Assembly (NCBI GenBank): GCA_025350145.1
Contig: JANXYH010000160.1
Coordinates: 1-55,530 of the forward strand
Direction of reading: 5' to 3'
DNA length: 55,530 nucleotides
Source of the DNA: Burkholderiales bacterium
GTDB taxonomy: Bacteria > Pseudomonadota > Gammaproteobacteria > Burkholderiales > Burkholderiaceae_C
The notes under the pieces are model-generated. The model was not told the origin of the DNA. It ran no database searches and was given only the letters and a program-made list of their open reading frames with translations. Shown here one piece after another: positions 1-8,983 of the stretch (positions within the stretch are counted from its first letter, which is position 1; the number at the start of each line of letters is the position of its first letter). The translations under genes were made by a program, and so were the position numbers.

Positions 1-1331
1 ACGTAGAAGACCGGGTTTTCGTCATTGGCCTGGAGCGCCAGGTCGATGTCGAAGGTGAATTCGGTGTCGGCCTTGCGGCTGACCAGGAAAAACCGCACCG
101 CGTCGCGGCTGGTCCAGCCAATCAGGTCGCGCAGCGTGACATAGCTGCCGGCGCGTTTGGAGATCTTCACCTCCTGGCCGTCCTTGTAGACGGTGATCAT
201 CTTGTACAGCACGTAGTCGGGGTAGCCGGGCGCGATGCCCAGCCCGGCGGCCTGCAAACCGGCGCGCACCCGGGCGATGGTGCCGTGGTGGTCGCTGCCG
301 ACGACCACGATCGCCCGCAGGTAGCCGCGTTGCCACTTGGCGATGTGGTAGGCCACGTCGGGCACGAAGTAGGTGTAGCTGCCGTCGGACTTGCGCATCA
401 CCCGGTCTTTGTCGTCGCCGAAGTCGGTGCTGCGCAACCACAGCGCACCGCCCTCCTCAAAGGTCTTGCCCGAGGCGACCAGGCGCTGCACCGCGTCCTC
501 GACCCGGCCATCGCGGTAGAGGCTGGATTCGAGGAAGTGGTGGTCGAAGCGCACGCCGAAGGCGCGCAGGTCCAGGTCTTGTTCATGGCGCAGATAGGCC
601 ACCGCGAACTGGCCTATGCCGTCCAGGTCGGTGGCCTCGCCCGAGGCGCTGAAGCTGCGGTCGTCGGCCTGCACCGACTTGCCGGCGGCAAAGTCGGCGG
701 CGATGTCGGCCACGTATTCACCGTTGTAGGCCGACTCGGGCCAGCCCTCGCCACCCGGCACCAGGCCCTGCAGCCGGGCTTGCACCGAGCCCGCCAGGGT
801 CTGGATCTGCACCCCGGCATCGTTGTAATAGAACTCGCGCAGCACCGACCAACCCTGCGTCGCCAGCAGGTTGCAGATCGAGTCGCCGAGCGCGGCGTTG
901 CGGCCATGGCCGACGTGCAGCGGCCCGGTCGGGTTGGCCGAGACGAACTCGACCATCACCTGGCCGCCATGGGCCGGCTGCAGCCCGAACCGCTCGGCCG
1001 CAGCCAACACCTCGGCCACCACCGCCTGCCGCGCGGCCGGGCTCAGGCGCAGGTTGATGAAACCCGGGCCGGCGATTTCGATCCCGCTGACCCAGCGCTG
1101 CACCGCCGGCTGGGCCTGCAGCCGCTCGACCAGGCCGGCCGCCAGTTCACGCGGGTTGCGCCGGTGGGCCTTGGCCAGCGCCATCGCCGCCGTGATCGCC
1201 CAGTCGCCATGCGCCGCCAGCTTGGGCCGCTCGAACACCGCTGTGAACGCGCCCGGCGCGTCCAGCCCGGGCAGCAGTTGCGCCGCCGCCGTCGCCAACG
1301 CGGCGAGCAACTCTTGCTTGGCTTGGATCAT
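1..1331 (-). CDS. argS: Arginyl-tRNA synthetase, 3' end missing (runs off the window)
   Basis: Class I aminoacyl-tRNA synthetase that charges tRNA-Arg with arginine in the cytoplasm. The reading frame is open from the ATG at 1331 to the window edge, about 443 residues of a protein that is normally 560-590 aa. The N-terminal region (starting [12 protein letters not shown]) precedes the HIGH-type signature, seen as [15 protein letters not shown]; further on [13 protein letters not shown] is the KMSK-type motif with flanking residues typical of ArgS. The gene is divergent from the kinase gene at 1516, with 184 bp between the two starts. Housekeeping gene; nothing unusual seen in the visible part. 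Confidence 0.95.
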   Translation of the reverse strand, partial: MIQAKQELLAALATAAAQLLPGLDAPGAFTAVFERPKLAAHGDWAITAAMALAKAHRRNPRELAAGLVERLQAQPAVQRWVSGIEIAGPGFINLRLSPAARQAVVAEVLAAAERFGLQPAHGGQVMVEFVSANPTGPLHVGHGRNAALGDSICNLLATQGWSVLREFYYNDAGVQIQTLAGSVQARLQGLVPGGEGWPESAYNGEYVADIAADFAAGKSVQADDRSFSASGEATDLDGIGQFAVAYLRHEQDLDLRAFGVRFDHHFLESSLYRDGRVEDAVQRLVASGKTFEEGGALWLRSTDFGDDKDRVMRKSDGSYTYFVPDVAYHIAKWQRGYLRAIVVVGSDHHGTIARVRAGLQAAGLGIAPGYPDYVLYKMITVYKDGQEVKISKRAGSYVTLRDLIGWTSRDAVRFFLVSRKADTEFTFDIDLALQANDENPVFY

Positions 1332-1515
1332 GTTGGCGGCAATTCTACGGGCCGAGCTTTGCCCGACCAGGCCAGGTACGCCAGGGCGCGCGGCCCGATC
1401 TGGCCCTGGAACACCGCCCTGTTCCAGCCCTGGCGGCCGGCTGCAAATACACAGAATCGGGCGGTGCACGCCCACCCCGTTTCGGCCTGACCGCATCGAC
1501 CGCAATCCCTCTGCC

Positions 1516-2919
1516 ATGTCCGCCCGCGATCCATCCAGCCTGGCCCCTGTGGAGCCGCCCGCGAGCGTGGCGGATGAGCCCGATGACTTCGACATTGACG
1601 AGCCGCTGCCGGCGACGATTGGCCGCTACCGCGTGATTGACCTGCTGGGCGAAGGCGCGACCAGCGAGGTCTTTCTGGCCGAGGACGATTTTCACCAGCG
1701 CAAGGTGGCGATCAAACGCGCCCGTCCGGCGACCCAAGCCAACACGCTGGACAACCATTACCGCCGCCATTTCTTTGCCGCCGAGGCGGCGCTGGTCGGC
1801 AAGCTGCAGCACCCCAACGTGGTGCAGATCTTCGACGCCGTCGACGACATCGCCCAGCCCTATCTGGTGATGGAGCATGTGCCGGGCGACACCCTGCGCC
1901 GCTTTTGCCAGCCCGATGCCCTGCTGTCGCTGCAACAGATCGTCGAGATCGGCTTCAAGTGCGCGATGGCGCTGGACTACGTTGCCCGCCGCGGCCTGAT
2001 CCACCGCGATGTCAAGCCGGCCAACGTGCTGGTCGAGATCGACGCCGCCGGCGGCCTGCTCAGCACCAAACTGACCGACTTCGGCAGCGTCTTTGACAGC
2101 CACAGCGACCGCACCCAGGTGTTCCGCGTCGGCTCGCTGGCCTATATGTCGCCCGAACAGCTTGACGGCGGACCGCAGCAGGTGCAGACCGACATGTATG
2201 GCCTGGGCGCGGTGCTGTACCACCTGGTCGGCGGCAGGCCGCCGTTCGACGCCATCAGCCAGATCGCGCTGATCAACCAGATTTACCACAGCGACCCGCC
2301 AGCGCTGGGCTCGCTGCGCCAGGGCGTGCCGGAGCGGCTGCAGCGGCTGGTGCACAGCGCCCTGGCCAAGTCGCCCAACGACCGCCCGGGCACCTGGCGC
2401 GCCTTTGCCGACGAGCTGGCACTGCTGGTGAGCAACCGCGAGGTGCCCCGGGCGCGCGAGCAGGACGTGCTCGACTCCGAACGCTTCAGCCTGTTGCGCG
2501 GGGTCGAATTCTTCGCCAATTTCGGCGACATCGAGGTCTGGGAGGTGGTGCACCGCGGCAGTTGGCAACGCCATGCGCACGGCGCCGCGCTGTACCGCAA
2601 GGGCGACACCGGCAACAGCTTCCACATCATCGCCAGCGGCCGCATCGACGTCTACCGCGACGGCGTCCGCGTGGCCTGCCTGGGCAGTGGCGCCTCGGTC
2701 GGCGAGATGGCCTACCTGGCGCCGAGCGAAGACCTGCGGGTACACCGCGCCGACGTGCTGGTGGCGCAGACGGCGACGACGCTGTCGTTCAACCCGACGA
2801 CGCTGGAGATGCTCAGCCCGGTCACGCGCAACGCCTTCGACCGCGCCTTCATCCAGGTGCTGGTGCGGCGCCTGCATGCCGCTCACGAGGCCCTGGCGCA
2901 TCCCCGACGCATCCTCTGA
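1516..2919 (+). CDS. Ser/Thr protein kinase with C-terminal cyclic-nucleotide-binding domain
   Basis: A 467-aa cytoplasmic protein. Residues about 38-305 form a Hanks-type kinase: glycine loop GEGATSEVF (45-53), ATP lysine in VAIKRA (K67), catalytic loop HRDVKPANV (163-171), DFG (188-190) and SPEQ (212-215). All catalytic residues are present, so it should be active. Residues about 335-455 resemble a CRP/cNMP-binding domain, with [20 protein letters not shown] and a phosphate-cassette-like GEMAYLAP. There is no transmembrane segment or PASTA domain. The ATG at 1516 is chosen because the kinase domain begins soon after it; the frame stays open upstream and no clear ribosome binding site is visible, so the start is uncertain. 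The ligand (cAMP, cGMP, c-di-GMP or none) and substrate cannot be read from sequence. Confidence 0.88.
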   Translation: MSARDPSSLAPVEPPASVADEPDDFDIDEPLPATIGRYRVIDLLGEGATSEVFLAEDDFHQRKVAIKRARPATQANTLDNHYRRHFFAAEAALVGKLQHPNVVQIFDAVDDIAQPYLVMEHVPGDTLRRFCQPDALLSLQQIVEIGFKCAMALDYVARRGLIHRDVKPANVLVEIDAAGGLLSTKLTDFGSVFDSHSDRTQVFRVGSLAYMSPEQLDGGPQQVQTDMYGLGAVLYHLVGGRPPFDAISQIALINQIYHSDPPALGSLRQGVPERLQRLVHSALAKSPNDRPGTWRAFADELALLVSNREVPRAREQDVLDSERFSLLRGVEFFANFGDIEVWEVVHRGSWQRHAHGAALYRKGDTGNSFHIIASGRIDVYRDGVRVACLGSGASVGEMAYLAPSEDLRVHRADVLVAQTATTLSFNPTTLEMLSPVTRNAFDRAFIQVLVRRLHAAHEALAHPRRIL

Positions 2920-3040
2920 CGGCGCCCCGGGGCAACCTGGATTGCGGCGCGCCGCCGGCTCTGGTCCAATCCCGTGGTCGACGGCGATGGCGCCCGGCGC
3001 GCTCATCGCCTCTACACCCTTGACCACCTGGACCCTCACC

Positions 3041-3361
3041 ATGAACTTCAGCCAACCCGTCGCCGCCGTCGCCTTGTCCCTGGGCCTGTCCCTGGGCCTG
3101 TTCTTGGCCACCGGCGCTGCCCAGGCCACCAGCCACAAGGAAGCGCCCAACATGGCCGCCGACTGCGAGAAGCAGGCGGCCGAGAAGAAGCTGGCCGGCG
3201 CGGCCAAGAACAGCTTCGTCAAGAAGTGCTCGGGCGGTGGCGCCGCCATGCCGGCCAAGTCGAACGCCGCCGAGGCCTGCGACAAGCAGGCCGCCGAGAA
3301 GAAGCTCGCTGGCGCGGCCAAGAACAGCTTCACCAAGAAGTGCGTCGCTGACGCGAAGTGA
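3041..3361 (+). CDS. PsiF-repeat protein, exported
   Basis: A 106-aa protein with an N-terminal signal peptide (hydrophobic residues about 8-22, cleavage probably after AQA). It is followed by two near-identical PsiF repeats, each running from Cys to Cys around KQAAEKKLAGAAKNSF (about residues 42-63 and 80-101). E. coli PsiF is phosphate-starvation inducible but its molecular role is unknown, so only a periplasmic small repeat protein can be claimed. The two cysteines per repeat could form disulfides. No Pho box was recognised upstream. A strong GC hairpin follows the stop codon directly. Confidence 0.85.
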   Translation: MNFSQPVAAVALSLGLSLGLFLATGAAQATSHKEAPNMAADCEKQAAEKKLAGAAKNSFVKKCSGGGAAMPAKSNAAEACDKQAAEKKLAGAAKNSFTKKCVADAK

Positions 3362-3368
3362 CGCCGCT

Positions 3369-3394
3369 GGCGGCGGCCTGAGCAGGCCGCCGCC
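3369..3394 (+). terminator. GC-rich hairpin after the PsiF gene
   Basis: A perfect 10-bp inverted repeat (GGCGGCGGCC / GGCCGCCGCC) with a 6-nt loop TGAGCA starts 7 bp after the psiF-like stop codon. There is no downstream T-tract, so it may be a weak or Rho-assisted terminator or an mRNA-stabilising stem rather than a classical intrinsic terminator. Confidence 0.45.
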
Positions 3395-3514
3395 GCCGCC
3401 GCAACGGCCGGTGCCTGGCCTGCGGCGACGCCGCACCGGGCCCGCAGCGCTCGGCCGCCACCGCCATCGCTGCCGCAGTTGGCCGTACCGGTTCGCCCTA
3501 CAGTAGCGGCCACG

Positions 3515-4207
3515 ATGATCCCAGCAGACCAACCCCCGCCACCCGAGGCCGTGCTGTTCGACGCCTACGGCACCCTGTTCGATGTCTACAGCGTCGGCGT
3601 GTTGGCCGAGCAGCTCTGGCCAGGCCAGGGCCAGGCGCTGGCCCAACTGTGGCGCGACAAGCAGATCGACTACACCCGGCTGTGTTCGATGAGCCAGCGC
3701 TACCGACCTTTCTGGGATCTGACCCGCGCCGGCCTGCGCTTTGCCTGCGCCAAACTCGATCTGCCGCTGGCCGGCGAGGCCGAGGAACGCTTGATGAACC
3801 AGTACCGGCAGCTCTCGGCCTTTGCCGAGAACCGCGACGTGCTGCAGGCGCTCAAGGACCGCGGCATCCGCGCCGGCATCCTCAGCAATGGCGACCCCGG
3901 CATGCTGGCTGCGGCGATCCAGAGCGCCGGCCTGGCCGACCTGATCGATCCGGTGCTCAGTGCCGACGTGGTGCAGCGCTTCAAGACCGACCCGGCCGTC
4001 TACCAGCTCGGCCCCGACGCGCTCGGCCTGCCGGCGCAGAAGATCTTGTTTGTCTCCAGCAACGGCTGGGACGCGATCGGCGCGACCTGGTTCGGCTACA
4101 CCAGCCTGTGGATCAACCGTGCCCAGGGCCCGCTCGAGCAACTCGACACCCAGCCCAGCCGCGTCGGCCGCAACCTGCGCGAAGTGCTGGATTTCTTCCC
4201 GGCCTGA
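3515..4207 (+). CDS. (S)-2-haloacid dehalogenase, HAD type II
   Basis: A 230-aa cytosolic HAD-superfamily hydrolase that should convert L-2-haloacids to D-2-hydroxyacids, for example chloroacetate to glycolate. Family residues are all visible: nucleophile in [10 protein letters not shown] near residue 15, the Arg region [10 protein letters not shown] (about 118-120), the lysine in FKTDP, and SSNGWDA near the C-terminus, the last being diagnostic of type II haloacid dehalogenases rather than generic HAD phosphatases. The start at 3515 gives the usual family length. The gene ends 52 bp before malate synthase G and probably shares its transcript. Substrate range is inferred from the family. Confidence 0.9.
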   Translation: MIPADQPPPPEAVLFDAYGTLFDVYSVGVLAEQLWPGQGQALAQLWRDKQIDYTRLCSMSQRYRPFWDLTRAGLRFACAKLDLPLAGEAEERLMNQYRQLSAFAENRDVLQALKDRGIRAGILSNGDPGMLAAAIQSAGLADLIDPVLSADVVQRFKTDPAVYQLGPDALGLPAQKILFVSSNGWDAIGATWFGYTSLWINRAQGPLEQLDTQPSRVGRNLREVLDFFPA

Positions 4208-4259
4208 CCGCCCATCCCACCCCGTCCCGCCCTCACCTCGCCCTCACCTCCCCCCGCCC

Positions 4260-6458
4260 ATGACCGACCGCACCACCGTCCACAGCCTTCAAGTCGCCAC
4301 GCCGCTGCATGCCTTCATCAACCAACAGGTACTGCCCGGCACCGGCATCGACATCGACACTTTCTGGGCCGGCTTCGACGCCATCGTGCGCGATCTGGCG
4401 CCTGAGAACGCCGCCCTGCTGGCCGAACGCGACCGTCTGCAAACGGCCTTGGACGACTGGCACAAGGCCAAGCCCGGGCCGATCAAGAACATGGCCAAGT
4501 ACAAGGCCTTCCTGCAAAAGATCGGCTACCTGGCGCCGGTGCCGGCCAAGGTCAAAGTCACGACCAAGAACGTCGACGCCGAACTGGCATTGCAGGCCGG
4601 CCCGCAACTGGTGGTGCCGATCACCAATGCGCGCTACGCCCTGAACGCCGCCAACGCGCGCTGGGGCTCGCTCTACGACGCGCTCTACGGCACCGACGCG
4701 CTGTCGGCCGCCGCTGCCCCAACCGGCGGCTACGACCCGGTGCGCGGCGCTGCGGTGATCGACTACGCCCGCCATGTGCTGGACCGCTGCGTGCCGCTGC
4801 GCCAGGGCTCGCATGTCGGCTCCACCGCCTACCGGGTCGAGGGCGGCCAGTTGGTGGTGCGCCTGGCCAGCGGCAAGACCACCGGTCTGTCGAGGCCGGC
4901 GCAGTTCGTCGGCTTTCAGGGCGAGGCGGCAACGCCGTCGGCGGTGCTGCTGCAGCACCATGGCCTGCACCTAGACATTCGCATCGACCGCGGCACCCGC
5001 ATCGGCGCCAGCGACAGTGCCGGCGTGGCCGACCTGGTGATCGAGTCGGCACTGTCGACCATCCTCGACCTGGAGGACTCGGTCGCGGTGGTCGATGGCG
5101 ACGACAAGGTCCAGGCCTACAGCAACTGGCTGGGCATCCTGCAGGGCCGGCTGACCGAGCAGGTCAGCAAGGGCGGCAGCAGCTTCACCCGCAGCCTCAA
5201 CCCTGATCGGCAGTACACCGGCCCGGCTGGCCAGCCGGTCACGCTGCATGGCCGCTCGCTGCTGTTCGTGCGCAATGTCGGTCACCTGATGGGCAACCCG
5301 GCGATCCTCTGGGGCGCACAGGGTCAGGAGATTCCCGAGGGCATCCTCGATGCCGTCATCACCACCACCATCGCCCTGCACGACCTGCAGCGCCCGGCCG
5401 GCGCGATCCGCAACAGCCGCAGCGGCTCGGTCTACATCGTCAAGCCGAAGATGCACGGCCCGGCCGAAGTCGCCTTCGCCAGCGCGCTGTTCGGCCGGGT
5501 CGAGCAACTGCTGGGGCTGCCGGCGGCCACCGTCAAGCTCGGCATCATGGACGAGGAGCGCCGCACCAGCGTCAACCTCAAGGCCTGCATCGCTGCGGCC
5601 GCCAACCGGGTGGCGTTCATCAACACCGGTTTCCTGGACCGCACCGGCGACGAGATGCACACCGCCATGCACGCCGGGGCGATGCTGCGCAAGGGCGACA
5701 TGAAGCAGACCGTCTGGATCCAGGCCTACGAGCGCAACAACGTCCGCGTCGGCCTGCAGTGCGGGCTGCGTGGCAAGGCCCAGATCGGCAAGGGCATGTG
5801 GGCCATGCCCGACCTGATGGCGGCCATGCTGAGGCAGAAGATCACCCACCCCCAGGCCGGCGCCAACACCGCCTGGGTGCCCAGCCCGACCGCCGCCACC
5901 CTGCATGCCCTGCACTACCACCAGGTCGAGGTGTTCAAGGTGCAGAAGGCGCTGGAGCAGGAACTGCCCAAGCCGGGCCAGCCCGACACCCTGGCCGAGG
6001 CACTGCTCGACGACCTGCTGAGCATTCCCGTGGTCAAGAAGGCCAAGTGGAGCGACGCCGAGCGGCAGAGCGAGATCGACAACAACGCCCAGGGCATCCT
6101 CGGCTACGTGGTGCGCTGGATCGACCAGGGCGTGGGCTGCTCCAAGGTACCCGACATCCACGGCGTCGGCCTGATGGAAGACCGCGCCACCCTGCGCATC
6201 AGCAGCCAGCACATCGCCAACTGGTTGCTCCACGGTGTGGTCAGCAAGGCGCAGGTCAAGGCCACGCTCAAGCGCATGGCCAAGGTCGTCGACGGCCAGA
6301 ACGCCGGCGACCCGGCCTACACGGCCATGTCCGGGCGGCTGAAGACCTCGGCCGCATTCCAGGCCGCCAGCGACCTGGTGTTCAAGGGCCTGACGCAACC
6401 CTCGGGCTACACCGAGCCGTTGCTGCACGGCTGGCGCCTGCGGGTCAAGGCCGGCTGA
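4260..6458 (+). CDS. glcB: Malate synthase G
   Basis: A 732-aa enzyme condensing glyoxylate with acetyl-CoA to malate in the glyoxylate/glycolate pathway; the length fits the monomeric G isoform (about 720-730 aa), not the shorter A form. Characteristic stretches are the N-terminal [46 protein letters not shown] and [18 protein letters not shown], and a C-terminal region with [19 protein letters not shown]. It follows the haloacid dehalogenase gene, which could supply glycolate and hence glyoxylate from haloacetates. A Bug receptor gene follows 33 bp downstream. Confidence 0.96.
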   Translation: MTDRTTVHSLQVATPLHAFINQQVLPGTGIDIDTFWAGFDAIVRDLAPENAALLAERDRLQTALDDWHKAKPGPIKNMAKYKAFLQKIGYLAPVPAKVKVTTKNVDAELALQAGPQLVVPITNARYALNAANARWGSLYDALYGTDALSAAAAPTGGYDPVRGAAVIDYARHVLDRCVPLRQGSHVGSTAYRVEGGQLVVRLASGKTTGLSRPAQFVGFQGEAATPSAVLLQHHGLHLDIRIDRGTRIGASDSAGVADLVIESALSTILDLEDSVAVVDGDDKVQAYSNWLGILQGRLTEQVSKGGSSFTRSLNPDRQYTGPAGQPVTLHGRSLLFVRNVGHLMGNPAILWGAQGQEIPEGILDAVITTTIALHDLQRPAGAIRNSRSGSVYIVKPKMHGPAEVAFASALFGRVEQLLGLPAATVKLGIMDEERRTSVNLKACIAAAANRVAFINTGFLDRTGDEMHTAMHAGAMLRKGDMKQTVWIQAYERNNVRVGLQCGLRGKAQIGKGMWAMPDLMAAMLRQKITHPQAGANTAWVPSPTAATLHALHYHQVEVFKVQKALEQELPKPGQPDTLAEALLDDLLSIPVVKKAKWSDAERQSEIDNNAQGILGYVVRWIDQGVGCSKVPDIHGVGLMEDRATLRISSQHIANWLLHGVVSKAQVKATLKRMAKVVDGQNAGDPAYTAMSGRLKTSAAFQAASDLVFKGLTQPSGYTEPLLHGWRLRVKAG

Positions 6459-6491
6459 GGCCGTGGCGGCAGCACCGGATGGAGGAAGACC

Positions 6492-7478
6492 ATGATGTTC
6501 TGGATGGATTGCAGATGGCTGGCGGCGCTGCTGCTCGGCCTGCTCAGCTTGGGCAGCAGCCCGGCCCAGGCGCAAGCGAGTTGGCCGGCCAAGCCGATCC
6601 GCTGGATCGTGCCCTACACCCCCGGCGGCATCACCGACAACGTCACCCGGATGGTGCTGCACAAGCTGCAAGAGCAGACCGGTTGGAGCGTCGTGGTCGA
6701 GAACAAGCCGGGCGCCAATTCGATGCTCGGCGCCGACCTGGTGGCCAAGGCCGCGCCCGACGGCTACACCTTCCTGACGGTGATCGCGGCGCATGCCGCC
6801 AACGCCACGCTCTATGCCGGCCGCAGCCCCTATGACCCGGTCAAGAGCTTCGCCGCCGTCTCGCAAGTGGCCGGCGCGCCGCTGATCCTGACCGCCTCGC
6901 CGACGCTGCCGGTCAAGGACGTCAGGGAACTGGTGGCCTACGCCCGCGCCAATCCGGGCAAGCTGTCGTTCGGCTCCTCGGGCATAGGCGCGGCGGCGCA
7001 CCTGACGACCGAGCTGTTCAGGCAGACCGTCGGCATCGACATGGTGCACGTGCCCTACAAGGGCACGGCGCCAGCGCTGCAAGACCTGATGGGCGGCAAT
7101 ATCCAGTTGCTGGTCGATGTGCCCAGCACCCTGATGCCGCAGGTGCGCGGCGGCAAGATCAAGGCCCTGGCGATGTTCTCGGCCGCCCGGCTGAGCAGCG
7201 CCCCCGAGGTGCCGACCATGGCCGAGGCCGGCGGCCCACCGCTTGAGGCCTCGACCTGGGTGATGTTCCTGGCCCCGGCCGGCACCCCGCGCGAACTCGT
7301 CAACCGGCTCAATGCCGAGGTCGCCAAGGCGGTCCACTCGGCCGATGTCCGGAGCAAGTTCGAAGCGCTCGGCATCGTCCCCGTCGGCAGTTCGCCCGAG
7401 GCCACGGCGCGCTACCTGGACGAAGAGATCGGGCGCTGGGCCAAAGTAATCGCCATCGCCGGGGTGAAGGCCGAGTAG
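6492..7478 (+). CDS. Bug/TctC-family periplasmic solute receptor
   Basis: A 328-aa tripartite tricarboxylate transporter receptor-like protein. It has an N-terminal signal peptide (hydrophobic residues about 9-24, cleavage near AQAQA) and family hallmarks: WPAKPIRWIVPYTPGG, VVVENKPGANSMLGADLVAK, and FGSSGIGAAAHLTTELF. Bug proteins bind small carboxylates or amides in the periplasm; in Burkholderiales they are greatly expanded and usually orphan, as here, with no TctA/TctB membrane genes nearby. It sits downstream of glcB and converges with the sox operon. The ligand cannot be predicted. Confidence 0.92.
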   Translation: MMFWMDCRWLAALLLGLLSLGSSPAQAQASWPAKPIRWIVPYTPGGITDNVTRMVLHKLQEQTGWSVVVENKPGANSMLGADLVAKAAPDGYTFLTVIAAHAANATLYAGRSPYDPVKSFAAVSQVAGAPLILTASPTLPVKDVRELVAYARANPGKLSFGSSGIGAAAHLTTELFRQTVGIDMVHVPYKGTAPALQDLMGGNIQLLVDVPSTLMPQVRGGKIKALAMFSAARLSSAPEVPTMAEAGGPPLEASTWVMFLAPAGTPRELVNRLNAEVAKAVHSADVRSKFEALGIVPVGSSPEATARYLDEEIGRWAKVIAIAGVKAE

Positions 7479-7515
7479 GCCGCCGGCTGGCTCGGGGCGG
7501 TGTCCCTGTCGGCCC

Positions 7516-8475
7516 TCACCGATCCTGCTGTTCCATCAGCAGGTAGGTGTTGTAGGCGTTGATCCGATTCGCCGCCCGGAACAGCGGCAGGCCGGCGTAC
7601 TTCGACCAATCGGTGGCGGCATAGGCGTCCTCGAAGGGCTCCAGCCTGGCGGCGGCATCGCCCATGCTCTTGCGCAAGAACGCAAGGTAATCCCGCGTCA
7701 AGCCGAGGTCGGCCTGGGGATCGGTCGAGACCGGACCATGGCCGGGCACGATCAGGCTGGGGCGCAGGGCCAGCAGGCCGTCGAGTGCGCCTATCCAGGC
7801 CCTGCTGTCGGCCTGCCCGACAAAGGGAATGCGGCCGCGAAAGACCAGATCGCCGGCGAACAGGACCCGGCTGTGCTCGGCAAAGACAACCAGATCTTCG
7901 GCCGTGTGCGCCGGGCCGACATGCCGGATGTGCAGCCTCTGGCCACCGATCTCGAGGACGCTATCGCCGTCGAGCCAGGTGTCGGCCGCCACCAGTCTGG
8001 TGCGGTCGTCGATCCAGGGGAACATCTCCTGGCGGCTTGCCGCCAAACGCTGCTGCGCCGTGTCCGAGTGCAGGTAGTCGCGGCCGGACCGGTGGGCGAT
8101 GACGGTGGCGCCCTGCGCCTGCAGCACCTGCAGGCCGTAGATGTGGTCGGCGTGGTAATGGGTGACGATCACCCAGCGGATCGGCTGCGCGGTGACGCGC
8201 CGCACGGCGGCCACCAGTTCCTGCGCCAGGCTGGGCGAGCCCAGCGCGTCGACCACGACCACGCCTTCGCTGGTCACGATGAAACCGGCGTTGGAGATGA
8301 AATTCCGGTTGGCCACGGAGCCGAGCGCGGTCTCGCCCTGGACGAACCACGTGTCCTTGGCGATCTGCTGGGCCAGGACCGGTTCGGCCAGCGTCGGCGC
8401 AGAGGCGGACAGCAAGCCGATGCACGCGGCCAGGAAGCACTGCCGCCAGCGCGGCAGTTCAGAACTCGATGGCAT
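7516..8475 (-). CDS. Exported metallo-beta-lactamase-fold hydrolase, SoxH-like
   Basis: About 319 aa with a signal peptide (hydrophobic region just before SAPTLAEPVLAQ). The fold's zinc motif is intact in THYHADHIYG, with further ligands in HVGPAHTAEDLVVF, FAGDLVFRGR and the distal VPGHGPV. Proteins of this type are found at the end of sox gene clusters (SoxH) and in quinoprotein-relay loci; the exact substrate is unknown. The ATG at 8475 overlaps the upstream gene's end by 17 bp; an upstream in-frame ATG at 8511 is also possible. Last gene of the sox operon, convergent with the Bug receptor gene. Probably Zn-dependent thioester or sulfur-adduct hydrolysis, by inference only. Confidence 0.82.
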   Translation of the reverse strand: MPSSSELPRWRQCFLAACIGLLSASAPTLAEPVLAQQIAKDTWFVQGETALGSVANRNFISNAGFIVTSEGVVVVDALGSPSLAQELVAAVRRVTAQPIRWVIVTHYHADHIYGLQVLQAQGATVIAHRSGRDYLHSDTAQQRLAASRQEMFPWIDDRTRLVAADTWLDGDSVLEIGGQRLHIRHVGPAHTAEDLVVFAEHSRVLFAGDLVFRGRIPFVGQADSRAWIGALDGLLALRPSLIVPGHGPVSTDPQADLGLTRDYLAFLRKSMGDAAARLEPFEDAYAATDWSKYAGLPLFRAANRINAYNTYLLMEQQDR

Positions 8476-8980
8476 CGGCGATGGCCTGGATGCCGGCGCT
8501 GGCGCAGGCATCGTCGGCCTCGCCTGAGGGGGCCCCGGATATACCGATCCCGCCCAAGCTGCTGCCCGCGGCTTCGATCACGCGCCCGCCGCCCACGGCG
8601 AGCACGCCGGGCGCAGACCGCAGGCCGCTCATCGGCCGGCCGGCCTCGGTCTGGAGGGCCAGCTCGGCCGTGGCGACGCGAAAGCTGGCGGCCGTCCAGG
8701 CCTTGCGGGTGGCAACTTCCGGGGTGTGCGCGCCGGCAAAACGGTCGCGCAGCAAGACCTGCAGCAGCCCCGAGCGGTCCACCACGGCCACCGTCACCTG
8801 GTAGCCCGCCTGGCGGCAATGGGCCAGCGCCGCCTGGGCTGCGGCCAGCGCGGTCTCGGGCGTGAGCAGCCTGAGGCCGTAGGTGGCCGGCGCCTGGGCG
8901 GCAGCCGAGCACCACGGGCCGGCGGCGCACGCCGGCAGCAGCAGCGCCGCCATGGCCAGGCGGCTGCACATGGTCTTCAT
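8459..8980 (-). CDS. Exported DUF336 (GlcG/HbpS-like) protein
   Basis: A 173-aa protein with a signal peptide (residues 1-28, ending near CSAAAQA). Its DUF336 domain is shown by AALAHCRQAGYQVTVAVVDR, the RKAWTAASF region and GGGRVIEAAGSSLGGIGISG near the C-terminus. HbpS-type members bind haem or cobalamin-like cofactors, but function is unknown for most. Its start is only 3 bp after the soxB stop, and it overlaps the following metallohydrolase gene, so it belongs to the sox operon. A periplasmic role near c-type cytochromes SoxA/X is plausible but unproven. Confidence 0.8.
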   Translation of the reverse strand: MKTMCSRLAMAALLLPACAAGPWCSAAAQAPATYGLRLLTPETALAAAQAALAHCRQAGYQVTVAVVDRSGLLQVLLRDRFAGAHTPEVATRKAWTAASFRVATAELALQTEAGRPMSGLRSAPGVLAVGGGRVIEAAGSSLGGIGISGAPSGEADDACASAGIQAIADAIEF

Positions 8981-8983
8981 CGC

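Noticed and set aside
2849-4141. Long open frames on strands opposite to known genes throughout the window
   Set aside because: They are the usual GC-rich antisense shadows, Arg/Ala/Pro/Gly-rich, and overlap genes with clear family motifs.
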